Made by a program: the position numbers and the translations under genes
The notes under the pieces: generated by a model
Database searches by the model: none
Told to the model about the DNA's origin: nothing
What the model saw: only the letters and a program-made list of their open reading frames with translations
Assembly: GCA_900756575.1 (NCBI GenBank)
Contig: CAAEKQ010000078.1
Location: 1-31,197 of the forward strand
Direction of reading: 5' to 3'
Source of the DNA: an uncultured Oscillospiraceae bacterium
GTDB taxonomy: Bacteria; Bacillota; Clostridia; Oscillospirales; Oscillospiraceae
Length of the DNA: 31,197 nt
In this document: in pieces, positions 23,238-30,264 of the stretch
How positions within the stretch are numbered: position 1 is the stretch's first letter
How the letters are laid out: each line of letters opens with the position of its first letter

Positions 23238-25079
23238 TTAGCTGTGTGCCCGGTCGTAAGCAGTCTGGACAATCTCCGTCAGGCCGCCCAAATTCATGCC
23301 CTCGATCTCGGCAACATAGCTGTTCCAAACCGTGTCGTCATCCACATCCAGGTCACCGTTGATGAATTGCAGCACGCTGGTGGACACGTGGGTCAGAATG
23401 TCGCTGTAGATCCCGGCGGCTTCCTGCCCTTCCTCGGCGGTGAACTGGGTGGCGGAGCCGAGAATGTTGGCGGGGCGCTTATTGGTCTTCCATGCGTCGA
23501 AGCAGGCATTCTCCCGCTCGCCGAACTCAAAGGCCAGACGGGTGTCTACGATCACGCCGCCCAGATCCTTGGTGGCCAGCACGGAGGAACCGATGGCGGT
23601 AGCATCGAACTGCTCAAACACGGCGGGATCGAATTCCGGGCGGCCCTCGGCGTTAAAGTCCCAGCTCTCGATTTCGTGGCCGCTGCCCTTCTGGTAGCCA
23701 AAGTTATAGAGCAGGCTGCCCGCATAGCTGTAGCCATAGTCCAGGAATTTCAGCGCGGTTTCCACATTTTCACACTGGGTGGAAATGCAAAGAATGGTGG
23801 CGATGTTGTCTACCAGGGTGACTTCCTCAAAGAAGGGAATTTCCTGGCCGGAGGTTTCGGCCACATCCTGAACCGGCCACCAGTTGCAGTTCGGGTCATT
23901 ATAATCCGACGCTGCCATGACGGAATAGTTGCCGCCAAAGGGCTGATTGGAGAACATATAACCGGTAGTACCCTCGGCGCAGGCCACGGCGGTGAGCTCA
24001 CTGAAGGGGTTGATTACGCGGTTCTGCATGTTCTCGAAATCAATCAGGCCCTTTTCGTAGAGCATATGGAGCCAGCTCAGGAACTTCCGGGTTCCGTCGG
24101 CGGTGGCACCGTAGATCACATGGCCGTCCTCCTGATAATAGCCGTTGAGGGCATTGCCGCTGAGGCCGTTGGTGGACAGCTCTGCCATGGAGCCAAAGCC
24201 GCCCATCAGCAGGCCGTCGTTCATGGAGACGGTGTTGTACAGGCTCATGGGCTCAGCGCAGTTTTTCTCGGTCTTAAAGGCTTCCAGCACCGCGGTCAGC
24301 TCGTCATAGGTGGTGGGGACCTCCATATCAAGCTCCTCCAGCCAGTCCATGCGGACAAAGGGACCCATGTCCTGGGGATTGGCGACCTCGTCCTTGATGG
24401 GGTAGATGGCTAGGAACTTGCCGCTGTCCTGCACCTCGCCCAGCAGCTTCTGGTCGGAGTGGATGATGGTCCAGTAGTTGGGCATATTTTCCTCCAGCTT
24501 GTCGCCCAGATCCAGAATGATCTCCTGCTCATAGGCGGCATCGACGCCGGAGGTATAGCTGGACATATTCATGAGGTCTGTGTAGTCGCCGGAGGCCAGC
24601 ATCAGGTTCAGCTTGTCGGTTGCGGTTGTGGAATCCACCACTACCAGCTCCAGATGAACGCCGGTCATACCTTCCAGTGCCGACCAGATTTGATGGTTCT
24701 TAAGCTCTCCGCCGGGAAGGTAGTTGAGCACACTGGATTCATAGCCGAAGAAGTAGGTCAGTGTCTCCGGCTCGTCCACCACGGGAAGCTCGGTGGTCAG
24801 GGTTTTCAGCATCTCCTGGAATCCGGTGAAGTCCATGCCGGCGTTGGATTCGGTGAAATCCAGCTGGTCAGCCTCCGAATCCTCCGGTGCGGAAGATTCC
24901 TCCGTGGAACCTGCGGGTTCGGGTGCAGCGGGCTCCTCCGGCGGGGCTTCCGGGGCCTCGGTGATGCTTCCGGGCTCCGGTGTGGACGAAGCGGAACTGG
25001 TCTGTGTTCCGCCGCATCCTGCAAATAGGGTGCAGATCATGGTCAACACCAACAGCAAGGCTAACAAATTCTTTTTCAT
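23238..25079 (-). CDS. Extracellular solute-binding lipoprotein (ABC type), third paralogue
   Basis: The product is 613 residues from the ATG at 25079. The ATG at 25085 is too close to AAGGAGG, while 25079 is 7 bases from it. The lipobox FAGC places the lipidated Cys at 22. A Pro/Glu/Ala/Ser linker leads to a two-lobed binding domain containing VRMDWLEELDMEVPTTYDEL and a C-terminal WNSYVAEIEGMNL that matches the same places in the other two SBPs. It is longer than both. Its own promoter and terminator separate it from the SBP downstream, so the two neighbours can be expressed independently. No permease or ATPase is visible. Confidence 0.85.
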   Translation of the reverse strand: MKKNLLALLLVLTMICTLFAGCGGTQTSSASSTPEPGSITEAPEAPPEEPAAPEPAGSTEESSAPEDSEADQLDFTESNAGMDFTGFQEMLKTLTTELPVVDEPETLTYFFGYESSVLNYLPGGELKNHQIWSALEGMTGVHLELVVVDSTTATDKLNLMLASGDYTDLMNMSSYTSGVDAAYEQEIILDLGDKLEENMPNYWTIIHSDQKLLGEVQDSGKFLAIYPIKDEVANPQDMGPFVRMDWLEELDMEVPTTYDELTAVLEAFKTEKNCAEPMSLYNTVSMNDGLLMGGFGSMAELSTNGLSGNALNGYYQEDGHVIYGATADGTRKFLSWLHMLYEKGLIDFENMQNRVINPFSELTAVACAEGTTGYMFSNQPFGGNYSVMAASDYNDPNCNWWPVQDVAETSGQEIPFFEEVTLVDNIATILCISTQCENVETALKFLDYGYSYAGSLLYNFGYQKGSGHEIESWDFNAEGRPEFDPAVFEQFDATAIGSSVLATKDLGGVIVDTRLAFEFGERENACFDAWKTNKRPANILGSATQFTAEEGQEAAGIYSDILTHVSTSVLQFINGDLDVDDDTVWNSYVAEIEGMNLGGLTEIVQTAYDRAHS

Positions 25080-25127
25080 GTTCATTCCTCCTTGTGAAAA
25101 TTTCCTTGGTCGGTTGGATCTGTCTTC

Positions 25128-25156
25128 AGTATACGGATTTGGAGGCTCTGGTGCAA
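25128..25156 (-). promoter_or_regulatory. Promoter of the third SBP gene
   Basis: Read on the minus strand: TTGCAC (25156-25151), 17 bases, TATACT (25133-25128). The -35 is weak. Near it AGGAAT and ATTCCT form a short inverted repeat that could bind a regulator. Confidence 0.5.
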
Positions 25157-25230
25157 GGAATAATTACCGGATTCCTGTGTGATAATTGGGACAAGTGTGC
25201 GTTTTTTGGCAGATGCGGCGTTCTGACAAG

Positions 25231-25267
25231 AAAATCGCCACCGCAACAGGTGCTCTACTGCGGTGGC
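25231..25267 (-). terminator. Minus-strand terminator, likely of the SDR operon
   Basis: A 9-bp perfect stem (GCCACCGCA / TGCGGTGGC) with a 13-base loop is followed on the minus strand by GATTTTCTTG. The only minus-strand genes upstream are the SDR pair, whose last stop lies beyond the repeat at 25360-25525. Confidence 0.55.
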
Positions 25268-25359
25268 ATACTTTATGTGGAATAGCGGATTACGGTTCGC
25301 TCTCGTAGGCTTGCCGGTGTGTTATGACAGCGTTACAAATGCGTTCCCTGGTTTGTCCC

Positions 25360-25525
25360 TAAGGCAACACCGCACAAATGCGTCTGCGGATTCTGATGGA
25401 TCTTTTCCGCCAGAAATGCGTTCGTAAAACCTTGAAATACACAAAGTATTCCTGCGGTTTTCCACCTTTTTCTGACGAAAAATCTCTCGCCAGACTCTCT
25501 TGACGATTTGTGCGGTATTGCCCTA
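25360..25525. repeat. MITE-like repeat, longest copy
   Basis: This 166-bp non-coding element has 20-bp imperfect terminal inverted repeats. The left end is TAAGGCAACACCGCACAAAT at 25360-25379; the right end at 25506-25525 matches its reverse complement at 18 of 20 positions. The interior contains no plausible gene. Related copies are at 1-98 and 4772-4831. No transposase is present, so it would have to be mobilised in trans, if it is mobile at all. The gene-free stretch 25157-25608 otherwise holds only the terminator at 25231 and a weak wobble-rich hairpin near 25550-25580. Confidence 0.75.
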
Positions 25526-25608
25526 ATAGAAAACGGAAGAATATATGAAAGGCCGTCGCAGACGAACTACGGCGGTCTTTCGCGTATGGAAATGAAACAA
25601 AGAAAAGA

Positions 25609-26391
25609 TTATCCTCCGGTGGTTGCGCCGCCATCGACGATCAGCGTTGTGCCGGTGATGAAAGCGGCGGCATCGGTGGCAAGATACAGCATAGCCGATG
25701 CGATTTCCTCGGGCTGTGCCATCCGATGCATGGGGATCTTGTCCAGCAGGGATTCTGCCAGAGCCTTGTCCTCCAGCAGGCCCTGATTGATGGCGGTTGC
25801 GGTAAGTCCGGGGCAGACTGCGTTGACGGTAATGCCGTATTCTGCCCACTCCCGGCCCATGGTGCGAACCAGCGTCACAAGTGCGCCCTTGGATGCGCCG
25901 TAGGGGCCGTGATGTCCGCCACCCTCAAAAGCACCGATGGAGGCGGTGATCACGATCCGCCCGCCCCGGCCCTGGTGAATCATCTGGTTTGCCGCTGCTT
26001 TGGCACAGAGAAATGTGCCCTTGAGATTCACGGAAATCACGTTCACAAATTCGTTTTCCGTCTGTTCCAGCAGCGGGAGCACCGCACCGCCAATACCGGC
26101 GTTGGCAACGAAAATATCCACGCCGCCAAAATGATCCACAGTTTCGGTGATGAGCCGATCTACCTGGGCACTCTGGGAGATATCCACGAGAATTACATGG
26201 ACGCGCCCGCCGTTTCTGCGGATGACCTCGGCGGTCTTTTCTGCGGCGGCTTCGGAGATATCCGCAACGATCACGTTGGCACCATAGGCAGCGAACAGCA
26301 TAGCGGCAGCCTGCCCGATGCCGCTTCCGGCCCCGGTGATGACGGCGGTTTTTCCCGCGCAGTCAAAGGTAGGAATTTGAACAGGATACAT
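25609..26391 (-). CDS. Classical short-chain dehydrogenase/reductase, probably NAD(H)-linked
   Basis: The product is 260 residues, the classical SDR size. The cofactor motif TGAGSGIG is at 20-26, NAG at 97-99, and the catalytic set is Asn122, Ser151, Tyr164 and Lys168 (YGASK). Asp44 at the end of beta-2 (IVADIS) favours NAD(H) over NADP(H), by the general rule for this family. It ends IVDGGATTGG, the usual C-terminal pattern. The start has GGAGA upstream and lies 17 bases after the other SDR, so they form an operon. The reaction is oxidation of an alcohol or reduction of a ketone; the substrate is not readable. Confidence 0.88.
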   Translation of the reverse strand: MYPVQIPTFDCAGKTAVITGAGSGIGQAAAMLFAAYGANVIVADISEAAAEKTAEVIRRNGGRVHVILVDISQSAQVDRLITETVDHFGGVDIFVANAGIGGAVLPLLEQTENEFVNVISVNLKGTFLCAKAAANQMIHQGRGGRIVITASIGAFEGGGHHGPYGASKGALVTLVRTMGREWAEYGITVNAVCPGLTATAINQGLLEDKALAESLLDKIPMHRMAQPEEIASAMLYLATDAAAFITGTTLIVDGGATTGG

Positions 26392-26408
26392 GGCGTTTTC
26401 TCCTTTCC

Positions 26409-27170
26409 CTACAGGCAGCGCCCGTTATCGGTGATGATGGCCTGTCCGGTGATGCAGCGGGACAAATCGCTGGCCAGGAACGCGATCACATTGGCCTGAT
26501 CCTCGGCGGAGGCAAAGGGAATGGAGGAATCCATATGCCGGTCGGTAATGGCGAAGAATTCCTGGTCAATGAGGGCATTCTCCCGGCCGTCCATGCGATC
26601 TACCGCGGTGGGGCCAGGGCAGACGGCATTACAGCGAATGTCGGTGCCGGTATATTGCAGGGCGATGTTCTTGGTCATGGCGATCACGGCGGCCTTGGCG
26701 GCGGAATAGCTGACCCCGGCGTTGCCATAGACCCCCGCAATGGCGGAGAGATTGACAATGGAACCGCTGCCTTGAGACCGCATATGGGGAAGGACGGCAC
26801 GGCAGCAGTACAGCACTGAGGCCTGATTCAGCGCAATCATCCGATCCCAGAACTCGTCGCTGCACTTTTCCGTGGTGGTATGGAAATCTCCGGCTCCGGC
26901 GTTGTTTACGAGAACGTCGATGCGGCCAAAGGCTGTTACCACCCGGTCAATGGCGGCGTTGCAGTCTTCGGATTTTGTAACGTCTCCGGTGATGGTCAGG
27001 CATTCTGCGCCCAGCGCCTTGAGCTCTGCGGCAACCTGATCCAGCTTTTCCTGGCCCCGGGCGAAAATCGCAACCTTGGCCCCGTGCTTTGCAAATACCC
27101 GGGCGGTTTCCGCGCCAATGCCGGAGCTTCCACCGGTAATCAGGGCCACTTTATCTGTTAGCATCTCCAT
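26409..27170 (-). CDS. Classical short-chain dehydrogenase/reductase, probably NADP(H)-linked
   Basis: The product is 253 residues. TGGSSGIG lies at 12-19, NNAG at 89-92, and the catalytic set is Asn115, Ser142, Tyr155 and Lys159 (YSAAK). Arg38 after beta-2 (IFARG) is the kind of basic residue that binds the 2'-phosphate of NADP(H). The ATG at 27170 has AGGAGG with 7-base spacing. It is the first gene of a two-gene operon with a clear promoter and an 18-bp inverted repeat over the -35 box. Paired SDRs with opposite cofactor preference can catalyse two steps of one route or an epimerisation through a ketone, which is inference. Confidence 0.88.
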   Translation of the reverse strand: MEMLTDKVALITGGSSGIGAETARVFAKHGAKVAIFARGQEKLDQVAAELKALGAECLTITGDVTKSEDCNAAIDRVVTAFGRIDVLVNNAGAGDFHTTTEKCSDEFWDRMIALNQASVLYCCRAVLPHMRSQGSGSIVNLSAIAGVYGNAGVSYSAAKAAVIAMTKNIALQYTGTDIRCNAVCPGPTAVDRMDGRENALIDQEFFAITDRHMDSSIPFASAEDQANVIAFLASDLSRCITGQAIITDNGRCL

Positions 27171-27199
27171 GGTGATCCCTCCTGTGTGTTGTTATCTCT

Positions 27200-27228
27200 A
27201 CTATAAACGGCTTTGGGACCGATGTAAA
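27200..27228 (-). promoter_or_regulatory. Promoter of the SDR operon
   Basis: Read on the minus strand: TTTACA (27228-27223), 17 bases, TATAGT (27205-27200). The -35 overlaps the inverted repeat at 27224-27241. Confidence 0.7.
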
Positions 27229-27241
27229 ATAACTATTTTAC
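27224..27241. promoter_or_regulatory. Operator candidate over the SDR promoter
   Basis: A perfect inverted repeat with 8-base arms (GTAAAATA / TATTTTAC) and an AC spacer. Its position over the -35 box suggests a repressor site. It is more AT-rich than its surroundings. Confidence 0.55.
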
Positions 27242-27290
27242 CGGCCATTATAACCTGGAGGGAATACCGGGAAACACGACAGAACGGAGC

Positions 27291-27430
27291 TTAGGCTACG
27301 TTTATGCCCTCCTTCAGCCGCCTGCTTTTCTGTTTGGTCTCGATCACATGGCGGCCATCATGGTGATATTGGCGGCAAGCCTGCACCACTGCAAAATCCC
27401 GTTGGCCGCACTGTAGCGTTTGCTCATCAT
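27291..27430 (-). pseudogene. Possible gene remnant with a frame break
   Basis: Within the 486-base gap between the SDR operon and the GNAT gene, the minus strand reads MMSKRYSAANGILQWCRL and on to MMAAM before a stop at 27344. A second frame overlapping at 27347 continues VIETKQKSRRLKEGINVA to a stop at 27291. Together they look like the protein-like tail of a decayed gene with one frameshift. I do not recognise the family. The rest of the gap holds no convincing gene except the promoter at 27596. Confidence 0.25.
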
Positions 27431-27595
27431 CGTGGTTGGTGTGGTACCTTCTTTGTTGGCGAAAACTTACTCATGTGGAAAGGAATGCGCCAGTCCGTGG
27501 GCTGACGTATTTGTTGGTCTGGGATACCATAGATTTTTTGTTCGTGCAAGGAAAAATGACAGGGGACGACGGGTTGCAGCGGGTTCGGCGGGACG

Positions 27596-27624
27596 TTGAC
27601 AGCCGCGGGAAAAGCGGGTATAGT
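27596..27624 (+). promoter_or_regulatory. Promoter of the GNAT gene
   Basis: A perfect TTGACA at 27596-27601, 17 bases, and TATAGT at 27619-27624. Confidence 0.8.
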
Positions 27625-27656
27625 AAAAACAAATTGTGCCATTGGAGGCGGAAACC

Positions 27657-28148
27657 ATGGGGAAAATCATCCGGGTGACAAAAGAACAAATTCCGAAAAT
27701 CGCGCCGCTGATTGCCGATTTCCGGGTCGCGCTGAAATCCTATAAGGGAATCCGGGCGGTGCCGAACCGTTCCGCAGCGGCAGAGGAAGCGGCGGAGTAT
27801 TTGGATGCGGACTTCCCGATCTATGCGGCGGTGGAGGAAACGCATTTTGTAGGCTATTTGGTTTGCCGGGTAGAAAAGCCCTGCGTCTGGGTGGAATCCA
27901 TTTATGTGGAGGAGGCGGGCAGACGGAGGGGCATTGCTTCGGCGCTGTTTGCGGAGGCAGAAAAGCTGGCGGCATCCTATGGACAAGAAACCGTCTACAA
28001 CTATGTGCATCCCAACAACGATGGCATGATTGCGTTCCTGAGACAGCACGGCTACACGGTGCTCAATCTCATAGAAATACGGAAGCCCCGCGCCGGGGAA
28101 ACCCTTACCCGGAAGATTCGTGTGGAAATGCAGGAGTTTGATTATTGA
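27657..28148 (+). CDS. GNAT-family N-acetyltransferase
   Basis: The product is 163 residues. TTGGAGGCG precedes the ATG at 27657; an in-frame GTG at 27636 would lie upstream of that site. The acetyl-CoA loop is RRRGIASALFAEAEKLA, preceded by the strand WVESIYVEEAG, and the C-terminal part has NNDGMIAFLRQHGYTVL, the standard GNAT ending. It transfers an acetyl group from acetyl-CoA to an amine that cannot be predicted. It has its own promoter and is not obviously linked to its neighbours. Confidence 0.85.
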   Translation: MGKIIRVTKEQIPKIAPLIADFRVALKSYKGIRAVPNRSAAAEEAAEYLDADFPIYAAVEETHFVGYLVCRVEKPCVWVESIYVEEAGRRRGIASALFAEAEKLAASYGQETVYNYVHPNNDGMIAFLRQHGYTVLNLIEIRKPRAGETLTRKIRVEMQEFDY

Positions 28149-28203
28149 GGGAAAGAGGACAATTTGCCTGTCAAATCGTTTCAGAGCGCATAGCCACCTG
28201 AGT

Positions 28204-28635
28204 TCACAAAGCCGATTCCCACTCAATCGGGCGTTTCTTCTGGAGATACCGGTGGAAGCGCTCGAAATTTTTACAGCCTGACGAAACGGAGAGCATCTTC
28301 CCATCCTGGGTGTAGAGCCACAGAATTATGCCTTCCTGATAGTGCGTACCCATGACGACCCGGCGAATTTCCGCAATTGGGTACTCCTTTTTGCGAAACA
28401 GCGTTTGAAAGACGATGCTGTGTTCGTAGACCATGATGCGCCAGCGGAGATAGTAGAGGAAGAAGAACAGGGCGGGCACAAGACCTGGAAGCAGCGTGAG
28501 CAGCATGGTTCCAAACCCGCCATACCCAAGCCCGGACAGTACGGCAGCGAGAAGGAAGACGGCGAGGGAAAGTACGGCAAAGAGGATGGTTTCCGTTTGC
28601 CGTTGCAGGGTGAATAAAATGCGGCCGGATTTCAT
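28204..28635 (-). CDS. Small membrane protein with a PH-like tail
   Basis: The product is 143 residues from the ATG at 28635, which has AAAGGAGG upstream; an earlier in-frame ATG at 28683 overlaps the preceding gene and lacks a site. Two hydrophobic helices at about 19-40 and 42-66 are followed by a beta-rich segment (VYEHSIVFQTLFRKKEYPIAEIRRVVMG) resembling bacterial PH-type membrane proteins. Function unknown. It is the last gene of the minus-strand small-gene cluster. Confidence 0.65.
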   Translation of the reverse strand: MKSGRILFTLQRQTETILFAVLSLAVFLLAAVLSGLGYGGFGTMLLTLLPGLVPALFFFLYYLRWRIMVYEHSIVFQTLFRKKEYPIAEIRRVVMGTHYQEGIILWLYTQDGKMLSVSSGCKNFERFHRYLQKKRPIEWESAL

Positions 28636-28679
28636 GGGAGACCTCCTTTCAGTGTGAAGCGGTGATTTTTGAAACGCAG

Positions 28680-29048
28680 TCAAGCGTCCCCAGATTCGAA
28701 CAGAATCGTCAGGTCGCAGGAGCCTAGCTCATAATCCACATGGGGCTCTGCGAAAGTTCCCAGTGCGCTGTCGATGCAGCAGCATTTGAGAACCTCCAGC
28801 TGCTGCGCGGAAAGCGTGCCCTGTAAGTCCGTTCCCGGAACCTTGAACCGGATGGCTTGGGCGGAATCCAGGGAGAACACCACGGAGGAGGTTTGATCGC
28901 GGCACTCGAATTGCCCGATGCGCTGGAGCTCCAGTGCGGTAAGCAGCATGAGAAAATGCTCGGCGGATGACTGGGGAATGAGAAGACTGAGGCAGGAAGC
29001 GGTGGAATCGGTGAGGTGTTGGATGGTGCAGGGAAGTTCTATTTTCAT
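28680..29048 (-). CDS. Hypothetical protein, 122 residues
   Basis: No signal peptide or membrane helix is seen; it is a mixed alpha/beta cytoplasmic protein with a CCC triplet at about residues 89-91. AAGGAGG stands at a good distance before the ATG. I do not recognise a family. Its size and its place among other small, unlike genes are in the style of immunity-protein clusters, but no toxin gene is in view. Confidence 0.6.
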   Translation of the reverse strand: MKIELPCTIQHLTDSTASCLSLLIPQSSAEHFLMLLTALELQRIGQFECRDQTSSVVFSLDSAQAIRFKVPGTDLQGTLSAQQLEVLKCCCIDSALGTFAEPHVDYELGSCDLTILFESGDA

Positions 29049-29086
29049 TTCTATCCTCCTTGTAAAGTCTCCTTCCTGATTTGGAG

Positions 29087-29452
29087 TTAAAGCCGCTCCA
29101 CAATGCAGTGGGTAAAGCGGACGGTATATGTCTTGTTTTCTGCCTTGTGCTTTTCATAATTCTCCAGCTGAATCTCCAGCAGGTATTTCGAATTCACCTG
29201 ACGCAGGGTGTCGGATAGCCACCAACAGCCGGTGAGGTCAAAATCATCGGAGAGCACCTTATAGTTCAGCAGGGTGATGGTTGAGACCGTGGTGTCCCAT
29301 AGGGCATTGCGTGAATCCAGCGACAGGGTCAGGCTGTTGCGATAATAGGTTCCGTCAATCCACTGCGGCCTGTCGCAGCGGAGCACCTGGTCGATGATGG
29401 CATCATGCAGGCCCCAGGGCCAGTACCAGGCGGGGAGATTCGCGTTATCCAT
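29087..29452 (-). CDS. Hypothetical protein, 121 residues
   Basis: The N-terminus MDNANLPAWYWPWGLHDAII is followed by alternating strands (LTLSLDSRNALWDTTVSTITLLNY), suggesting a compact beta-sandwich in the cytoplasm. AAGGAG precedes the ATG. No family is recognised with confidence. It begins 13 bases after the membrane protein gene upstream, so the two share a transcript. Confidence 0.6.
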   Translation of the reverse strand: MDNANLPAWYWPWGLHDAIIDQVLRCDRPQWIDGTYYRNSLTLSLDSRNALWDTTVSTITLLNYKVLSDDFDLTGCWWLSDTLRQVNSKYLLEIQLENYEKHKAENKTYTVRFTHCIVERL

Positions 29453-29465
29453 GAAGCGCTCCTTC

Positions 29466-29957
29466 CTATCCCTTGAGCCGGAGCAGAATCCAGCCGATCA
29501 GCGGGCAAATGATCATGGCGAAGGAAAAGATTACAAGTGACGAAATGTCTTCTTTGCTGGTTCGCTTGCATTCCACCGGGAAAAGACAGAGAATTGTGAA
29601 TAGAACCAGCACCCCAAGGGGAATGCCGCCGCCCATCAGCACCATAATGCGCCAGGAACGCAGCCATAGCCCCGCAAGAACCAGCACAATTCCGGCGGTG
29701 TCCGTCATAAGCCCTAACCCGTTCAGAATTACGAAATAATAAACGCGATGTACCTGCTTTGTTGCACCGGAAACCAAATCTGTAAGGCAGAGACGGTGGA
29801 AGAACGGCTGGTTTGGCAAGCGCCGCTGTTTCTTTTTCTGGAGCTTTGGGGGATAGCCCGCCGTCAGCACGTTCGAGCGCATCAAAATGTGCAGAAGAAA
29901 GGCGAAAAACAGATCGCAGCCGATGCACAGAAGCGCACCAAGTATCCATAAAAGCAT
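29466..29957 (-). CDS. Small integral membrane protein, 163 residues
   Basis: Four hydrophobic segments are visible, at about 2-24, 70-100, 105-125 and 138-160, with a very basic loop (QKKKQRR) after the first. The start at 29957 is chosen for TTAGGAGG just upstream. In-frame ATGs further up (to 30074) would overlap a separate 40-residue gene that reads better in another frame. Function unknown. Confidence 0.65.
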   Translation of the reverse strand: MLLWILGALLCIGCDLFFAFLLHILMRSNVLTAGYPPKLQKKKQRRLPNQPFFHRLCLTDLVSGATKQVHRVYYFVILNGLGLMTDTAGIVLVLAGLWLRSWRIMVLMGGGIPLGVLVLFTILCLFPVECKRTSKEDISSLVIFSFAMIICPLIGWILLRLKG

Positions 29958-29968
29958 GGGGGTTCCTC

Positions 29969-30091
29969 CTAATTGGACAAATCTTCGTATTTGCTGTACA
30001 GCCGCGTGATCGGAACCGTCGAGCAGGACTTCAAAATATCCCATTCCGCCGGATTGCTGTAAAATTCTATCCATAGTTTACCTGCTTGCAT
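29969..30091 (-). CDS. Small 40-residue protein
   Basis: The reading frame begins MQAGKLWIEFYSNP and ends RLYSKYEDLSN, with a protein-like composition and GGGGTG as a plausible ribosome site. It stops 11 bases before the next ATG, its stop codon lying inside the TTAGGAGG used by that gene, a sign of coupled translation. No family is recognised. It could also be the surviving end of a longer protein. Confidence 0.5.
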   Translation of the reverse strand: MQAGKLWIEFYSNPAEWDILKSCSTVPITRLYSKYEDLSN

Positions 30092-30220
30092 ATCACCCCG
30101 TCAAGCATTTTCGGCAAATAACGGCGGGGTTATCTCCACTTCCCTTTGCTGCTGAACTATAACGCTGCATCGGGAAAACCGCTGCCGACAAAAACCAAAC
30201 TTCCGCTGGCATTGTTCGGA

Positions 30221-30257
30221 CAAAAAGCCGCAGACCATGGGATGCATGATCTGCGGC
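30221..30257 (-). terminator. Terminator after the PhlG/Phy-like hydrolase
   Basis: Two 13-base arms (GCCGCAGACCATG / CATGATCTGCGGC, one wobble pair) are followed on the minus strand by TTTTTG. The hairpin lies 8 bases after the stop codon. Confidence 0.85.
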
Positions 30258-30264
30258 AGGAAGA

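Noticed and set aside
21275..25028. Long plus-strand frames opposite the second and third SBPs
   Set aside because: They mirror the SBP genes and lack initiation signals.
25540..25585. Hairpin after the SDR operon considered as its terminator
   Set aside because: Its stem depends on G-U pairs in the plus-strand RNA that become A-C mismatches in the minus-strand transcript, and no good U-run follows.
29958..30074. N-terminal extension of the membrane protein to the ATG at 30074
   Set aside because: A much better ribosome site stands at 29957, and another frame in the same stretch gives a more protein-like 40-residue product.
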